Notes: generated by a model not told the origin, from the letters alone. A stretch of DNA of 64,000 nucleotides from Prosthecobacter debontii (GCF_900167535.1 NZ_FUYE01000020.1:1-64000), one strand, 5' to 3'. Positions 34,601 through 43,300 are shown, counted from the stretch's first letter. Translations and numbers: made by a program.

Positions 34601-37057
34601 CACCACCGGATATCCCATCAACAATCCCGTAGCCGAAGACAGCCCCCCCAGAGCCTGCTGCACGCCGCTCACACCGCCATAACGAAGGTAAAACTTGCTG
34701 TTGGAAGTGAGCTCATAGGCGTCTGACAAACTGCCTCCCAAGCGACTGCGAAACGAGCACGCGGCATCCGAGCTTGGAGCCCTGAGATTCATACCTGCAT
34801 AATCGCCTGTCCCTGTCACATAGGCCGCCGACCCGGGCAATTCGGATTGGGTTAGATTGGCGGGGTCCACGCCGCGCAGATGAATGTAGGCGGGGGTTAA
34901 ACCGCTACCGAAGGGCAAAAGGGTGGTCGGCAAGAAATGACCGCTCATCAAGAAACTACCGCGTTGAAAGGGCGTCACCGCTTCATGAGCCGCCGGAGAT
35001 TCTTCATTGAGAACACCCCAACTGATCAGGTGTGAGAAAGCGGTGGCCCCACTCCCATGCAATCCTCCATCAGGGGTGAAACGCAGGCGACTGCTATCAG
35101 GATTAATGCGATAGTAGTAAAAACTCTTCTCCCCACCTGGACACTCGTCCACCACCTCCGTGCAATGCCGCCCATAAGGCACGGTCACGCCAGCAACACC
35201 TTCCAAGCTACTGTTGGCTGAATTGATGGAGTCCCCCTGAATCTGCACGACACCCGAGGTCCAATTGATGCTGGTGTTCTTGGGAAAGTGCGTGGAGAAA
35301 AATCGGTTAGGCAACAGATTGACGGTCGCATGCAACTGAGCAGCCCCGGTCACACTGGCCTGGAGATAGGGTGTCGTATTGATCGTGGCGACTTCATTCC
35401 AATAGGCATCGTTGGAGGCTTTGGTCTTGAACTCATTGGCCAAACCTGGAATGGTTTCCATGGCATCCACCAGAGGCCGCCTCAGGGAGTGCACCGCTGT
35501 CGCATTCAGCGTGAAACGCCCCAGGCTTGGGCTCCACGTGATGACTGAAGCCTCGGTCTTAAAAGGCTTGGTCTCTTCATGAACGAAAAACTTGGGACTT
35601 CCTGAAAAGGCCACCGACGAGGTGGGTGCGAGGCTTTGGTTGAGCGCCACACTCCCCACAGGCCCTAGCTTATTTTGCAGCCGATTCTCCGTCAAAGTGC
35701 TGCTGTATCCACTGCCCACAGGCATCCAGGCCGAAACGTTGCCCACCAATCCGCTTTGAGTCAAAACCAGATTCTCAAAGCTGTATTGGACTCCATTGAG
35801 CAGATTTGGCTCTCCCGTCGGACCACTCACCTCTACGGACATTCCCTTGAAAACCGCGTCTCCTCCCGGCTTGAGCAGAACCTCCAAGTTTTGTCCCGTG
35901 CCAAAGGTCCATAGTTCCGTCCCACTGATCCCACCTGCGTCTTGAGCTACGGGAACGTTGAGTCGAGGCTCGGCCACATTCACCGTCGTGATGGAGCCAT
36001 TCAAAGCTGTGAACTGAGTATTGATCGCACCGAATATCAGCTTGCCCGTGAAATGGAAAAACTGGGCATCCGACGTATCCCAAGCGTTTCCGGTGACTTT
36101 CGGTTGTCCTAAAACCTCCTCATGCAGGACCGTTACCTTCACATAATACTGCTCATCAAAATCCAGCCACTCGGCAGGGTCCAGCCTCAGATCAAGCAGG
36201 TCCACATCCGAGGCCGTGACGGTGACAGGCACCTTGATGCCGCTCTGGGATACCCATGGCGAGATCGAAACTGTGAAAGGGCGCTCCGTAAAATCCGCTG
36301 CGTTTCCCTGATCGTTGAGCACCTGTATCACCCCATCATCGGACACGCGCCGCAGTTCCAGCTTCAAAGTCACCGCGATGTTGGTCGCTACACTGACGAT
36401 GCTATCCCACGCATCATAACGAAGCAGGCGAAACCCGGCCGCTGCGTGGATGTATTCGTTTCCGCTCACACTATCGACGAGGTAACGACGCACGGCTAAA
36501 GTGGCACCCGTCATTTGGGCAATGACATTGCGCTCTGGATCTCCCGTCGTCACGCTGGGAAAGTGATAATAGGCGCGCCCGGTGGCTTCGGTTTGGCTGG
36601 CCTGAGGGAACCAAGCAAAGTCAAACGGAGGCGGTGAACCCGTTGCCTCTCGACGCGCGACCTCGACTTTCAACCGTGTCCGCTCATACGGGCCAATCCG
36701 CGAAGGAAAACTCGTAATGTCTGAGGAGTCATTGATCGTGGCGCCTGCACTGACGCTCCCAAGGGCTTTGAAGACTTCCGTCAAAACATCTCCCGAGGAA
36801 TCGATCAACTGATACCGCAAACGATAAGTGCCCGCCGATGGAAAGGTCACGCTACTGGAACATGTCACATAGTGACGATTGGTATTGGCATCGCCATCCA
36901 CGCTATCAGCCGCGATCAAGTAAGTGCTGCTCGCCTCGTTTCCACGATTGAGAACTTGGATGCTGTTGATGGTCTGGCCAATGGCTGACACAGAGCTGCC
37001 AAGAATGAGGCAGCAAAGGGCGATGAATCGAAAGTAAGAAGACCGGGGGAAAGTCAT
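31607..37057 (-). CDS. Giant secreted protein (1816 aa), unrecognised
   Basis: A protein of 1816 aa with a signal peptide (FIALCCLILGSSVSAIGQ). Residues to about 1140 are beta-rich with no family I can name. About 1140-1520 is strongly helical (DGFADLLTDRLDAMLAETVA, the FLDQLTDLQTQLDIDLQGLV stretch) and may be an amphipathic or coiled-coil stalk. The last 300 residues are Gly-rich beta strands (VGGRFETVGSMGFGGAEV, GAGRLPIVDFGCLLNLSAGI), with a terminal VCPFC pair and an aromatic ending. It follows the kinase gene by 68 bp, with an 11-bp box in between. It could be a surface fibre, a secreted effector or part of a secretion assembly; the sequence does not decide. Confidence 0.75.
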   Translation of the reverse strand: MTFPRSSYFRFIALCCLILGSSVSAIGQTINSIQVLNRGNEASSTYLIAADSVDGDANTNRHYVTCSSSVTFPSAGTYRLRYQLIDSSGDVLTEVFKALGSVSAGATINDSSDITSFPSRIGPYERTRLKVEVARREATGSPPPFDFAWFPQASQTEATGRAYYHFPSVTTGDPERNVIAQMTGATLAVRRYLVDSVSGNEYIHAAAGFRLLRYDAWDSIVSVATNIAVTLKLELRRVSDDGVIQVLNDQGNAADFTERPFTVSISPWVSQSGIKVPVTVTASDVDLLDLRLDPAEWLDFDEQYYVKVTVLHEEVLGQPKVTGNAWDTSDAQFFHFTGKLIFGAINTQFTALNGSITTVNVAEPRLNVPVAQDAGGISGTELWTFGTGQNLEVLLKPGGDAVFKGMSVEVSGPTGEPNLLNGVQYSFENLVLTQSGLVGNVSAWMPVGSGYSSTLTENRLQNKLGPVGSVALNQSLAPTSSVAFSGSPKFFVHEETKPFKTEASVITWSPSLGRFTLNATAVHSLRRPLVDAMETIPGLANEFKTKASNDAYWNEVATINTTPYLQASVTGAAQLHATVNLLPNRFFSTHFPKNTSINWTSGVVQIQGDSINSANSSLEGVAGVTVPYGRHCTEVVDECPGGEKSFYYYRINPDSSRLRFTPDGGLHGSGATAFSHLISWGVLNEESPAAHEAVTPFQRGSFLMSGHFLPTTLLPFGSGLTPAYIHLRGVDPANLTQSELPGSAAYVTGTGDYAGMNLRAPSSDAACSFRSRLGGSLSDAYELTSNSKFYLRYGGVSGVQQALGGLSSATGLLMGYPVVFDTFGLSWLSNENILSRTDGSLLVPEPSDFTLAFDDLTFTCLGAPSIGGMAGGSLTEDLDYWQAPFTAFGLEFKHEGICDPSAGFLTVAMRLAAKNISQPLTGVLGFRQNGQVIRPADHLADITSELPLPAVFRVDGPKRTSESPAESYAFTPTRWAYLNHEAADSRPPDVDRVGFWNLVGRMDVPFFEDLKVHAHTSANPAEPLASLHVTGGWGEMFTDRDFDAAHVGFTGSSPASYRSSEAHRTHAHQLWLGLLDFNYPLQWNSARRTFKSPSTVPADLLIMEAQHRVDYLSPDQTEISFGVEYTGLPRISISNALTNLVDENVGVASSLARSAGDQVLAGIEGGVDGFADLLTDRLDAMLAETVAGVVNPGLEVFFVHVKAAAGEAVAAQQDVRQAVKDVVDTYLRPSREAADREQVSQIEGPPLVPISTHLASWVGDLDTQAGLVPSLNLRLSGIETSLFAFAGDADDLENPLPNAGVLGRDAFGSRAVLDALVQNLVTDLAPQYVNVIQSAPRFTFIQEAEGALSQIQASFLDIREAISALRKQLDFELPNHGFLDQLTDLQTQLDIDLQGLVLEALADAVQAYLDEVLNEATSTFPTEAEMNAYLDRLREDIESRVRRELLTRLMATPAIRGVQEALRAKLQVVHLAYREAVDAAFDEVNQIIRKALTGALSGLDDTLNGYAKGLGDVIQAGRITGHAHIQGEALRELRLDARLQLGIPDETPLRFDGYARFQQLDSVGPGGCPDMGGPSPVSAGEVTLGARNTSLEWLSPGVQADVEATVGFYAPQGVPLPISVGGRFETVGSMGFGGAEVTDVKGTVKIGMAPGQNGLVLGENYVGLAGAVRLSGSGLEGCIFLGRACTLEPILFLNPQLGNVLGSGGFTGGYVFGAGRLPIVDFGCLLNLSAGIGAGVFYAAEGPTWGGEMQMSASGEALCVISVRGDVNLIGVKRGDDFRFSGQGRIKGKIGVCPFCKRFNKTVRFTYQGGSWDADY

Positions 37058-37099
37058 AGAAAGCAGGGCTCGCTGCTTCCTTCCACCGCATTCCCTTCA

Positions 37100-37110
37100 A
37101 TTCGTTACAA
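37100..37110 (-). promoter_or_regulatory. TTGTAACGAAT box upstream of the 1816-aa gene
   Basis: The minus strand reads TTGTAACGAAT here, 42 nt before the ATG of the giant gene. The same 11 bases occur before the kinase gene at 40862-40872, on the same strand. The TGTAAC core resembles the AAC-type -35 elements used by ECF sigma factors (it equals the -35 of B. subtilis SigX). It may be the -35 of an ECF-dependent promoter; no shared -10 is obvious. Confidence 0.4.
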
Positions 37111-37125
37111 CCGAGCGAGAAAAAA

Positions 37126-40100
37126 TCACTCAGGCCGTTCCGCACGTTCGTCAGGATCGGCAGCCAACCATTTCATCCAGGCGATTTGAGGATTGGTGGG
37201 ATCATCAGGCAAAGCCAAAACTTCTCGGCGGGCTTCATCGAACACTTGATACGACATCACCTGCAAGACATTCTCTGAGGTCAATCTCCAGCGGCCAAAT
37301 CCCTCCGCAAAACGCAAAAAGCATTCTGGCAATGGGAGTCCTTCTGAAGGAGGAAGGCTCCAGACAGACACTTCTCCCGTCTTTTCCACGGCCAATGCTT
37401 TCCGGCCATTGGCCGAAAAATCCAGACTCACCACGGAAGCATTCAATTGGAAACCCACAGACGCTGGCAGATAACGCGATAAGCTCCACAAGGAGACACG
37501 ATTGTCCAACTCAGCGGTCAGCAGGAGCCCTCCTTCAGGAGACTGAACAACGTGCGTGACCGGACTGGTATGAGTCAAATAAGGGGCTGTGTGTTGCCCT
37601 GTCTGCGCGCTAAAACTGCGAACGCGAAGATCCCTCGAATTGTAGCTCAGGAACTGCTGGGCATCTTGAGCAAACAGTGTCTTCACACCACCTGCCATCG
37701 AGCTATCGGCGTGGCGAGGTGTTCTCGCTAAAGATTCTGGCACTTCGGTCCTCGACTTCACATCCCAGAGATACAAAAGAGCGTCCTGTGAACCCGAAAC
37801 CAAACGAGTGCCATCGGGATTCAACGTCAAGCTCAACACCTCAGCCTTACTTCGGGACTTCACCGCCCATCTCGCCTCATGGACGAGATCATGAAAAACA
37901 AGCATCCCATTCGGATGTCCCGTCACAACTATCCGCCCATCTCGACTCATGGTCAAAGCCGTGATACTTCCCTGATCGGATTCCCAAGAATAACCAACTT
38001 TATTGGAAGCCAGCGAGATCAGACTGACCGATTCCCGACTCGCATCTAAAGCCAGCAAGCGTTGCCCATCCTCCGTCGCGTGAAGCTCCACCACAGGACC
38101 AGGGGCCATGCCCTCCTTTTCCACCTGCCATGTCACTAAATTAACGGTGGTCATGCGTACCCCGGCAGCTATCACCAATCTCGGTTGTCGGCCTGTGGTT
38201 TGATAAAAAGCCGAAGGTTTTCGGCCCAACTCGACGAGAGGTTTTGACAGATGCCCCGCCCAATCTTGGCGCCGTAACGTGCCCGAATTTGTCAAAACGA
38301 AGACGCCGGAGTCCTCAGGCAAAAAACCTCCCATCATCACAGGTTCACCCGTTTGTAAAATCTGGGGGAGCAATCGTCGCGAACGAATGTCCATGACCGC
38401 CGCCGTTTCAGAATGACAGGTCACGAGAAGCTTCTGTGCCTGGGGATGAAACGATAGATCCGTCACCACGCGATGCATCTGGAGAGGGGCTCCCAGAGGC
38501 ACGCCGGTTTGACCATCCATGAGCGATACGGTGGCCTGAGGTTCCTGCGTTCCAGCAGCCAGCCAACGACCATCCGGTGAAAAGGCCAGCGACCGCACCA
38601 CATCCGGCATACGCTCGGCATGAATGAATACACCTTTGAGATTTCGTAGCCGCACGTAACCGTCCTGCCCCCCTGTCGCCACACGTTCGCCTCCTGGTTC
38701 GACCGCCACATCATAGAGCCGATCATAGTGCTCGAGATTGCCGTGCTTTTGACCCGTTTTGGCATCCAGAACTGCCGAAAAGGTATCCCCCCCTTTGATG
38801 AGCACCCTCTTGCTGTCGGGGCTGAACATCACCCCCTCCACTCGATTGCGCTGCACAGGTGCCTCATGAATCACCTGACCGTTCAAGGCCTCGTAAAGCC
38901 CCAACCGAGTATCATCATAACCGGCCGCCACACGTTCCCCATCGCTGGAGACAGCGAGACACCGCGCCACGGATGTCCCTCTGACCTCCCATGCCAAAGT
39001 CGAGTCAACCCATCTCCAGGCTCGTAGAGCTTTGTCCGAGGTGCTAGTGTAGAGGAGTTGTGCATCGGGAGAAAAAGCCATCGACACCACTTGGTGAGGA
39101 CTCCCCTTAACCGCGTTGTCTTCACCAAGCATCATCAGGGGTTGCCCCTGCAAATCTCCACTCTCAACGGACCACACTCGCGCTTGGCAGCTCTTTTCAG
39201 CGACTGAACCCGAAGCCACCCAGCGGCCATCTGCAGAAACAGCAAAGGCAGAGATGGCATCGGGCATGACAAAACTGCGGACGCGATTCACCTTCCCAGG
39301 CTGCCAATCCCACAAAGCCAAGATGCCGTCCCTCACGGATGCGGTCAAAATCTGCTTCCCATCCGGCGGGAGAAAGCGCCCTTGCCAAATGGATTCAAAA
39401 TGTTGAAGCGATGGGCAATCCATCACGCCCACAGGGGCTTCTGCCATCAGAGTCATCAGTCGGAAAGCCGCTTCCCGATTGTGCGGGTCCAATCGCAAGG
39501 CTCGACACAAGAGAGCCACGGCTTCACCATACTTTTGGCTAGCCACCTTGTCGTGGGCCGCCGTCGTATCCGAAAGGCTGAAGGCATGACGTGTTTTCTT
39601 CTCCGCCACTTCGGCACGCATGGCCATGGTCAAACTGACCACCGACCCCACCACTAAAACCACCACCACGGCAGCCGCTGCTAGAACCTGTCCGCGATGC
39701 CTCCGCACATACTTTCGGGTGATGTAGCTGAGGCTAGGAGGTCGGGCACTGACTGCCTCATCTCCCAGAAAACGCCGCACATCTTCCGCGAGCTCACGCA
39801 CGGTTTGATACCGACGCTCGCGCTCTTTAGCCAAAGCCTTCAGTACCACCCAATCCAATTCATTTTCGGTTCTTGAAGTGAGGAGTTTCAACTCTTGCGC
39901 TTCAGCCCCAAGCGTGGCCAACCGACGCGATGGACGAACCGGAGAGACCTCTCGAATCACGCGCACCCATTCATCCAGGCCTGTCTGGGCAAGCTGCGCA
40001 CCGCTCAGCGGTGGTTGCCCGGTGATCATCTCATACAAAAGCGCGCCCAGTGAATACACATCGGCTCGAGTATCGATATTCAATCCACCATGAAGAGCCT

Positions 40101-40833
40101 GCTCCGGGCTCATGTATTCCGGCGTTCCCAGCATCTGTCGTGGATGCGTGTAGAGCGTATGGGGTGTCAGTTCCTGCCAGAGTGCTTTTGCGATGCCAAA
40201 GTCAATGATGGTGACCTTCGGCAAATCTCCCTTTTGCCCAGTGGAAACCATCACATTGGAAGGCTTCAAGTCACGATGGATGACGCCCTTGGCATGCGCG
40301 TGCTCCATCCCCGCACAGATGTCCAAAAAGAGTTGCAGACGCTCATTGAGCGTCAACCTGTGCTTCGCGCAAAACAGATTCACCGGCAGCCCCTCCACCA
40401 ATTCCATCACGAAAAACGGACGCCCATCAGCCGTGGTTCCCGCATCGAGAGCACGTGCGATATTCGGATGATCCAGCAAAGCCATGGCCTGTCTTTCCGT
40501 CTCAAATCGGGCGACGACGACTCGGCTATCCAATCCTGGCTTGATCAACTTCAAGGCCACCTGACGCTGAAACGGTTGCGTCTGCTCCGCACGATAAACG
40601 ATGCCAAAGCCGCCTTCGCCGATGGGCTCCATCAAACGATAGCGCCCAATCATGTCCCCAGCGGCCCGCACCGGCTCATCCATGGACAAGGGTTCGGCAC
40701 CATCCGAGCTGAAGAAATTCGCAGCCAAACAAGCCGGGCATAACCACATGGGGCCATCCAGGGGCATGGGACGCCCACAGTCCGGACAAGACACCGGGCG
40801 CGGCATCGGCTTGGTTGGAATCTCCTCAGTCAT
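37126..40833 (-). CDS. Membrane Ser/Thr protein kinase with WD40 repeats
   Basis: A protein of 1235 aa. An N-terminal zinc ribbon (CPDC 16-19, CPAC 32-35) precedes a Hanks-type kinase (about 64-355) with all key residues: GEGGFG (72-77), Lys95, HRDLKPSN (Asp188), DFG (211-213) and SPE (242-244). A TM helix (about 382-404) separates it from a TPR-like segment (VASQKYGEAVALLCRALRLD) and a long WD40 propeller region (repeats such as VVSMAFSPDAQLLYTSTSDK and VLSLTLNPDGTRLVSGSQDA). The propeller should be periplasmic and the kinase cytoplasmic. It follows the ECF sigma gene by 46 bp and precedes three giant secreted proteins, suggesting it senses an envelope state and acts with the sigma factor. 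Confidence 0.9.
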   Translation of the reverse strand: MTEEIPTKPMPRPVSCPDCGRPMPLDGPMWLCPACLAANFFSSDGAEPLSMDEPVRAAGDMIGRYRLMEPIGEGGFGIVYRAEQTQPFQRQVALKLIKPGLDSRVVVARFETERQAMALLDHPNIARALDAGTTADGRPFFVMELVEGLPVNLFCAKHRLTLNERLQLFLDICAGMEHAHAKGVIHRDLKPSNVMVSTGQKGDLPKVTIIDFGIAKALWQELTPHTLYTHPRQMLGTPEYMSPEQALHGGLNIDTRADVYSLGALLYEMITGQPPLSGAQLAQTGLDEWVRVIREVSPVRPSRRLATLGAEAQELKLLTSRTENELDWVVLKALAKERERRYQTVRELAEDVRRFLGDEAVSARPPSLSYITRKYVRRHRGQVLAAAAVVVVLVVGSVVSLTMAMRAEVAEKKTRHAFSLSDTTAAHDKVASQKYGEAVALLCRALRLDPHNREAAFRLMTLMAEAPVGVMDCPSLQHFESIWQGRFLPPDGKQILTASVRDGILALWDWQPGKVNRVRSFVMPDAISAFAVSADGRWVASGSVAEKSCQARVWSVESGDLQGQPLMMLGEDNAVKGSPHQVVSMAFSPDAQLLYTSTSDKALRAWRWVDSTLAWEVRGTSVARCLAVSSDGERVAAGYDDTRLGLYEALNGQVIHEAPVQRNRVEGVMFSPDSKRVLIKGGDTFSAVLDAKTGQKHGNLEHYDRLYDVAVEPGGERVATGGQDGYVRLRNLKGVFIHAERMPDVVRSLAFSPDGRWLAAGTQEPQATVSLMDGQTGVPLGAPLQMHRVVTDLSFHPQAQKLLVTCHSETAAVMDIRSRRLLPQILQTGEPVMMGGFLPEDSGVFVLTNSGTLRRQDWAGHLSKPLVELGRKPSAFYQTTGRQPRLVIAAGVRMTTVNLVTWQVEKEGMAPGPVVELHATEDGQRLLALDASRESVSLISLASNKVGYSWESDQGSITALTMSRDGRIVVTGHPNGMLVFHDLVHEARWAVKSRSKAEVLSLTLNPDGTRLVSGSQDALLYLWDVKSRTEVPESLARTPRHADSSMAGGVKTLFAQDAQQFLSYNSRDLRVRSFSAQTGQHTAPYLTHTSPVTHVVQSPEGGLLLTAELDNRVSLWSLSRYLPASVGFQLNASVVSLDFSANGRKALAVEKTGEVSVWSLPPSEGLPLPECFLRFAEGFGRWRLTSENVLQVMSYQVFDEARREVLALPDDPTNPQIAWMKWLAADPDERAERPE

Positions 40834-40861
40834 TTCAGCTCAGGACATCCCTTTCACTCAG

Positions 40862-40872
40862 ATTCGTTACAA
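40862..40872 (-). promoter_or_regulatory. TTGTAACGAAT box upstream of the kinase gene
   Basis: The minus strand reads TTGTAACGAAT, 28 nt before the kinase ATG, in the 46-bp gap after the sigma-factor gene. It is identical to the box before the 1816-aa gene (37100-37110). A TGTC lies 18 nt after the TGTAAC core. A local ECF-dependent promoter is a reasonable guess. Confidence 0.4.
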
Positions 40873-40879
40873 GCCTGCC

Positions 40880-41617
40880 TCATTTCATCAGAATGGCCTG
40901 GAGATGCTTCAGCTCTTCGGTGACCTCGGCCTCATCTCCCACCGTCTGAGCAATCACTTCACAGAGCGCGGAGCGGAAATGTTTGCGGATTCGGTAGAGA
41001 AGCACGCGGAGATGCCCTTCCGTCACATCCGCCTTCACAGCCAATTCGGCCATCGGCACCTTGGCATCTCCTCGGCTGAGCATGGGAATCAATAAAGCAG
41101 CAAGCTCCCCCTTCCCGGCAGACTCGTAGTCAGCCCGCAAGCGCACGATCGCTTGATCCAAAAGGGTCAAAGCCCAACGCCGCTCAAACAATCGTTCAGG
41201 AGTCTCTGAATGGGAAGGCTCCAGCTTATAACGCTCCTCTGCGGTCAGGGAGTCCATGGAAAAGACCGTTCCCCCTCCACGCTTTTGCGCAGCACGCTTG
41301 TGATACTGCTTGGTCATCCAGTTCTGGATGGAAGTCAGCAGATAAGATCTCAGCTTACCTTTATCGGCTCCGCCGAGTCTCTCAATCACCTTGAGTTCCA
41401 GCAAATGCTCAAAGAATCCCTGCGTGATATCTTGAGCATCGTCAGGGGTCGCTCCTCGCCTCCTCACATAGGCATAAAGCGGATACCAATACTGCTGGCA
41501 AAGCTCGGATAAAGCCGCGCGCCTCAGAGATGCATCTTCCCCGCCGGCAGCCAAAACTAGGCTCCACCGCGTCTCAGGAAAGCTCGCCTTCCCTCCCACT
41601 GACAAATCATGAAACAC
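40880..41617 (-). CDS. ECF sigma factor of the kinase-linked (planctomycete) type
   Basis: A protein of 245 aa. Region 2 is seen in FPETRWSLVLAAGGEDASLR, LCQQYWYPLYAYVRRRGATP and DDAQDITQGFFEHLL; region 4 in VPMAELAVKADVTEGHLRVL followed by LYRIRKHFRSAL. FPxTRWSLVLAA openings are typical of ECF sigmas from Planctomycetes and Verrucomicrobia that sit beside Ser/Thr kinases, with phosphorylation rather than an anti-sigma factor suspected as control. No anti-sigma gene is visible. The start is the GTG at 41617 (TTG at 41605 or GTG at 41599 are options). A perfect inverted repeat ends 4 nt before the GTG. Confidence 0.87.
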   Translation of the reverse strand: MFHDLSVGGKASFPETRWSLVLAAGGEDASLRRAALSELCQQYWYPLYAYVRRRGATPDDAQDITQGFFEHLLELKVIERLGGADKGKLRSYLLTSIQNWMTKQYHKRAAQKRGGGTVFSMDSLTAEERYKLEPSHSETPERLFERRWALTLLDQAIVRLRADYESAGKGELAALLIPMLSRGDAKVPMAELAVKADVTEGHLRVLLYRIRKHFRSALCEVIAQTVGDEAEVTEELKHLQAILMK

Positions 41618-41621
41618 GGAG

Positions 41622-41658
41622 CTTTAGTGGCGCAAAATCCCACTTCGCGCCACTAAAG
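41622..41658. repeat. Perfect 12-bp inverted repeat at the sigma-factor start
   Basis: CTTTAGTGGCGC (41622-41633) pairs with GCGCCACTAAAG (41647-41658) around a 13-nt loop. On the minus strand it begins 15 nt after the lysS stop and ends 4 nt before the sigma-factor GTG. It may terminate lysS transcription, but no T-run follows; it may equally be an operator, or an mRNA hairpin limiting ribosome access to the sigma-factor start. Confidence 0.55.
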
Positions 41659-41673
41659 ATGTCTTAAATCGAA

Positions 41674-43149
41674 TCAATCCGCCTTGCGCTTGAGCTGTGG
41701 GAAAAGCACCACATCACGGATGCTCTCCGCACCCGTCAGCATCATGATGAGACGGTCAATGCCGATGCCAATGCCCCCTGCTGGCGGCATGCCGTGCTCC
41801 AGAGCCAGGATGAAATCTTCATCGATCTTCTGGATCTCTTCACCCGCCTGATGCTCCAGACGCTCGCGCTGCACGATGGGGTCATTCAGCTCAGAGTAAC
41901 CCGGGCTGATTTCCTGACCGTTGATCACCAGTTCATACACATCCACCACGCTGTCATCCGTCGTGTTCTGCTTAGCCAGCGGCACCAGCTCTTTCGGCAC
42001 ATGGGTCACGAAAAGCGGGTTGAAGCTTTTCTCTTCCACCAGCTTTTCAAAGATCTTCTGATCGAGCTCGTAGTGCTCATCACCCGCGTGAATTTCCTGC
42101 ACGCCGAGGCTCTGGGCACGCTCCACCTTGGCTTCCTTGCTCAGGGCAAACCAGTCTTCACCGGCAGCGCCTTTGACGAGATCACGATACGGTGTGCGCT
42201 TCCAAGGACGGCTAAGGTCAATCGTCTTGGTGACATTGCCTTCTTCATCCTTGTGCTCAATCACCAGACCTCCGCAGAACTTCTCAGCCAAATGGCAAAC
42301 CATGCTTTCCACCAAGTCTGCCATTTGTTCGAAGTCAGAGAACGCCCAGTAGGCCTCCAGCATGGTGAACTCAGGGTTGTGACGACGGCTCACACCTTCA
42401 TTGCGGAAGTTACGGTTCAGTTCGAAAACCTTCGTGAAACCGCCTACCAAAAGACGTTTCAAATACAGCTCTGGCGCAATGCGCAGATACATCTTCTGAT
42501 CCAGGGCATTGAAGTGGGTCTCAAACGGACGTGCCGCCGCACCCCCAGGAACGTCCTGCATCATCGGTGTTTCCACTTCCAGGAAATCGCGCTGCTGGAG
42601 GAAGTTACGAATCTCCGCCACCATCTTGCTGCGTGTCACGAAGACTTCGCGGCTGCGGTCATTGGAGATCAGGTCCAGATAACGCTGGCGATATTTGATC
42701 TCGCGATCCGTCACACCATGCCACTTATCCGGCAGCGGACGTAGGGCCTTGGACTGCGGAGCAAACTCCTTCACATGAATGGAACGCTCCCCTTTTTTGG
42801 TCACGAAAGTCTGGCCGGAAAGACTGACGAAATCACCGATGTCGATCTGCTCGATGAAAAGCGCATAGCCTTCATCACCGACATCCCCTTTGCTCAGGTA
42901 ACACTGGATGCGGCCAGAGATATCACCGATGTCAAAGAAAGTGGCCTTACCCATCTGACGACGAGAAAGGATACGACCCGCCACACGGACATCGATACCT
43001 TCGACGAAGTCTGCCTTCAGAGCACCCGGAGCATGGGTGACGTCAAATTTACCGCCGAACGCCGCGATGCCACGTTTCTGCATCTCCTCCAGCTTGTTGC
43101 GGCGGAATTGGAGCAGTTCGGATTCGGTGTGTTCAGGGGCAGGTTGCAT
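41674..43149 (-). CDS. lysS: Lysyl-tRNA synthetase, class II
   Basis: A protein of 491 aa that charges tRNA-Lys. The N-terminal OB-fold anticodon-binding domain (VRVAGRILSRRQMGKATFFD) is followed by the three class II motifs: DFLEVETPMMQDVPGGAAAR (motif 1), FRNEGVSRRHNPEFTMLEAY (motif 2) and GIGIGIDRLIMMLTG (motif 3). Length and order match bacterial LysS. It is transcribed toward the sigma-factor gene and diverges from the SOS cassette. Confidence 0.96.
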   Translation of the reverse strand: MQPAPEHTESELLQFRRNKLEEMQKRGIAAFGGKFDVTHAPGALKADFVEGIDVRVAGRILSRRQMGKATFFDIGDISGRIQCYLSKGDVGDEGYALFIEQIDIGDFVSLSGQTFVTKKGERSIHVKEFAPQSKALRPLPDKWHGVTDREIKYRQRYLDLISNDRSREVFVTRSKMVAEIRNFLQQRDFLEVETPMMQDVPGGAAARPFETHFNALDQKMYLRIAPELYLKRLLVGGFTKVFELNRNFRNEGVSRRHNPEFTMLEAYWAFSDFEQMADLVESMVCHLAEKFCGGLVIEHKDEEGNVTKTIDLSRPWKRTPYRDLVKGAAGEDWFALSKEAKVERAQSLGVQEIHAGDEHYELDQKIFEKLVEEKSFNPLFVTHVPKELVPLAKQNTTDDSVVDVYELVINGQEISPGYSELNDPIVQRERLEHQAGEEIQKIDEDFILALEHGMPPAGGIGIGIDRLIMMLTGAESIRDVVLFPQLKRKAD

Positions 43150-43300
43150 GGTCAGACGAATAGTGGGGCGGAGTCTTTAACTGATTTGGCAGCATTTACC
43201 ACGGTAAATTTAAGCTCTGGAGCCAAGGGCATGCCCCTTGGGCTGCCGTCTGTTTTTTGATCGAACCCAAATGGCGGTTGCAAAACCCGGCGATCAAACA

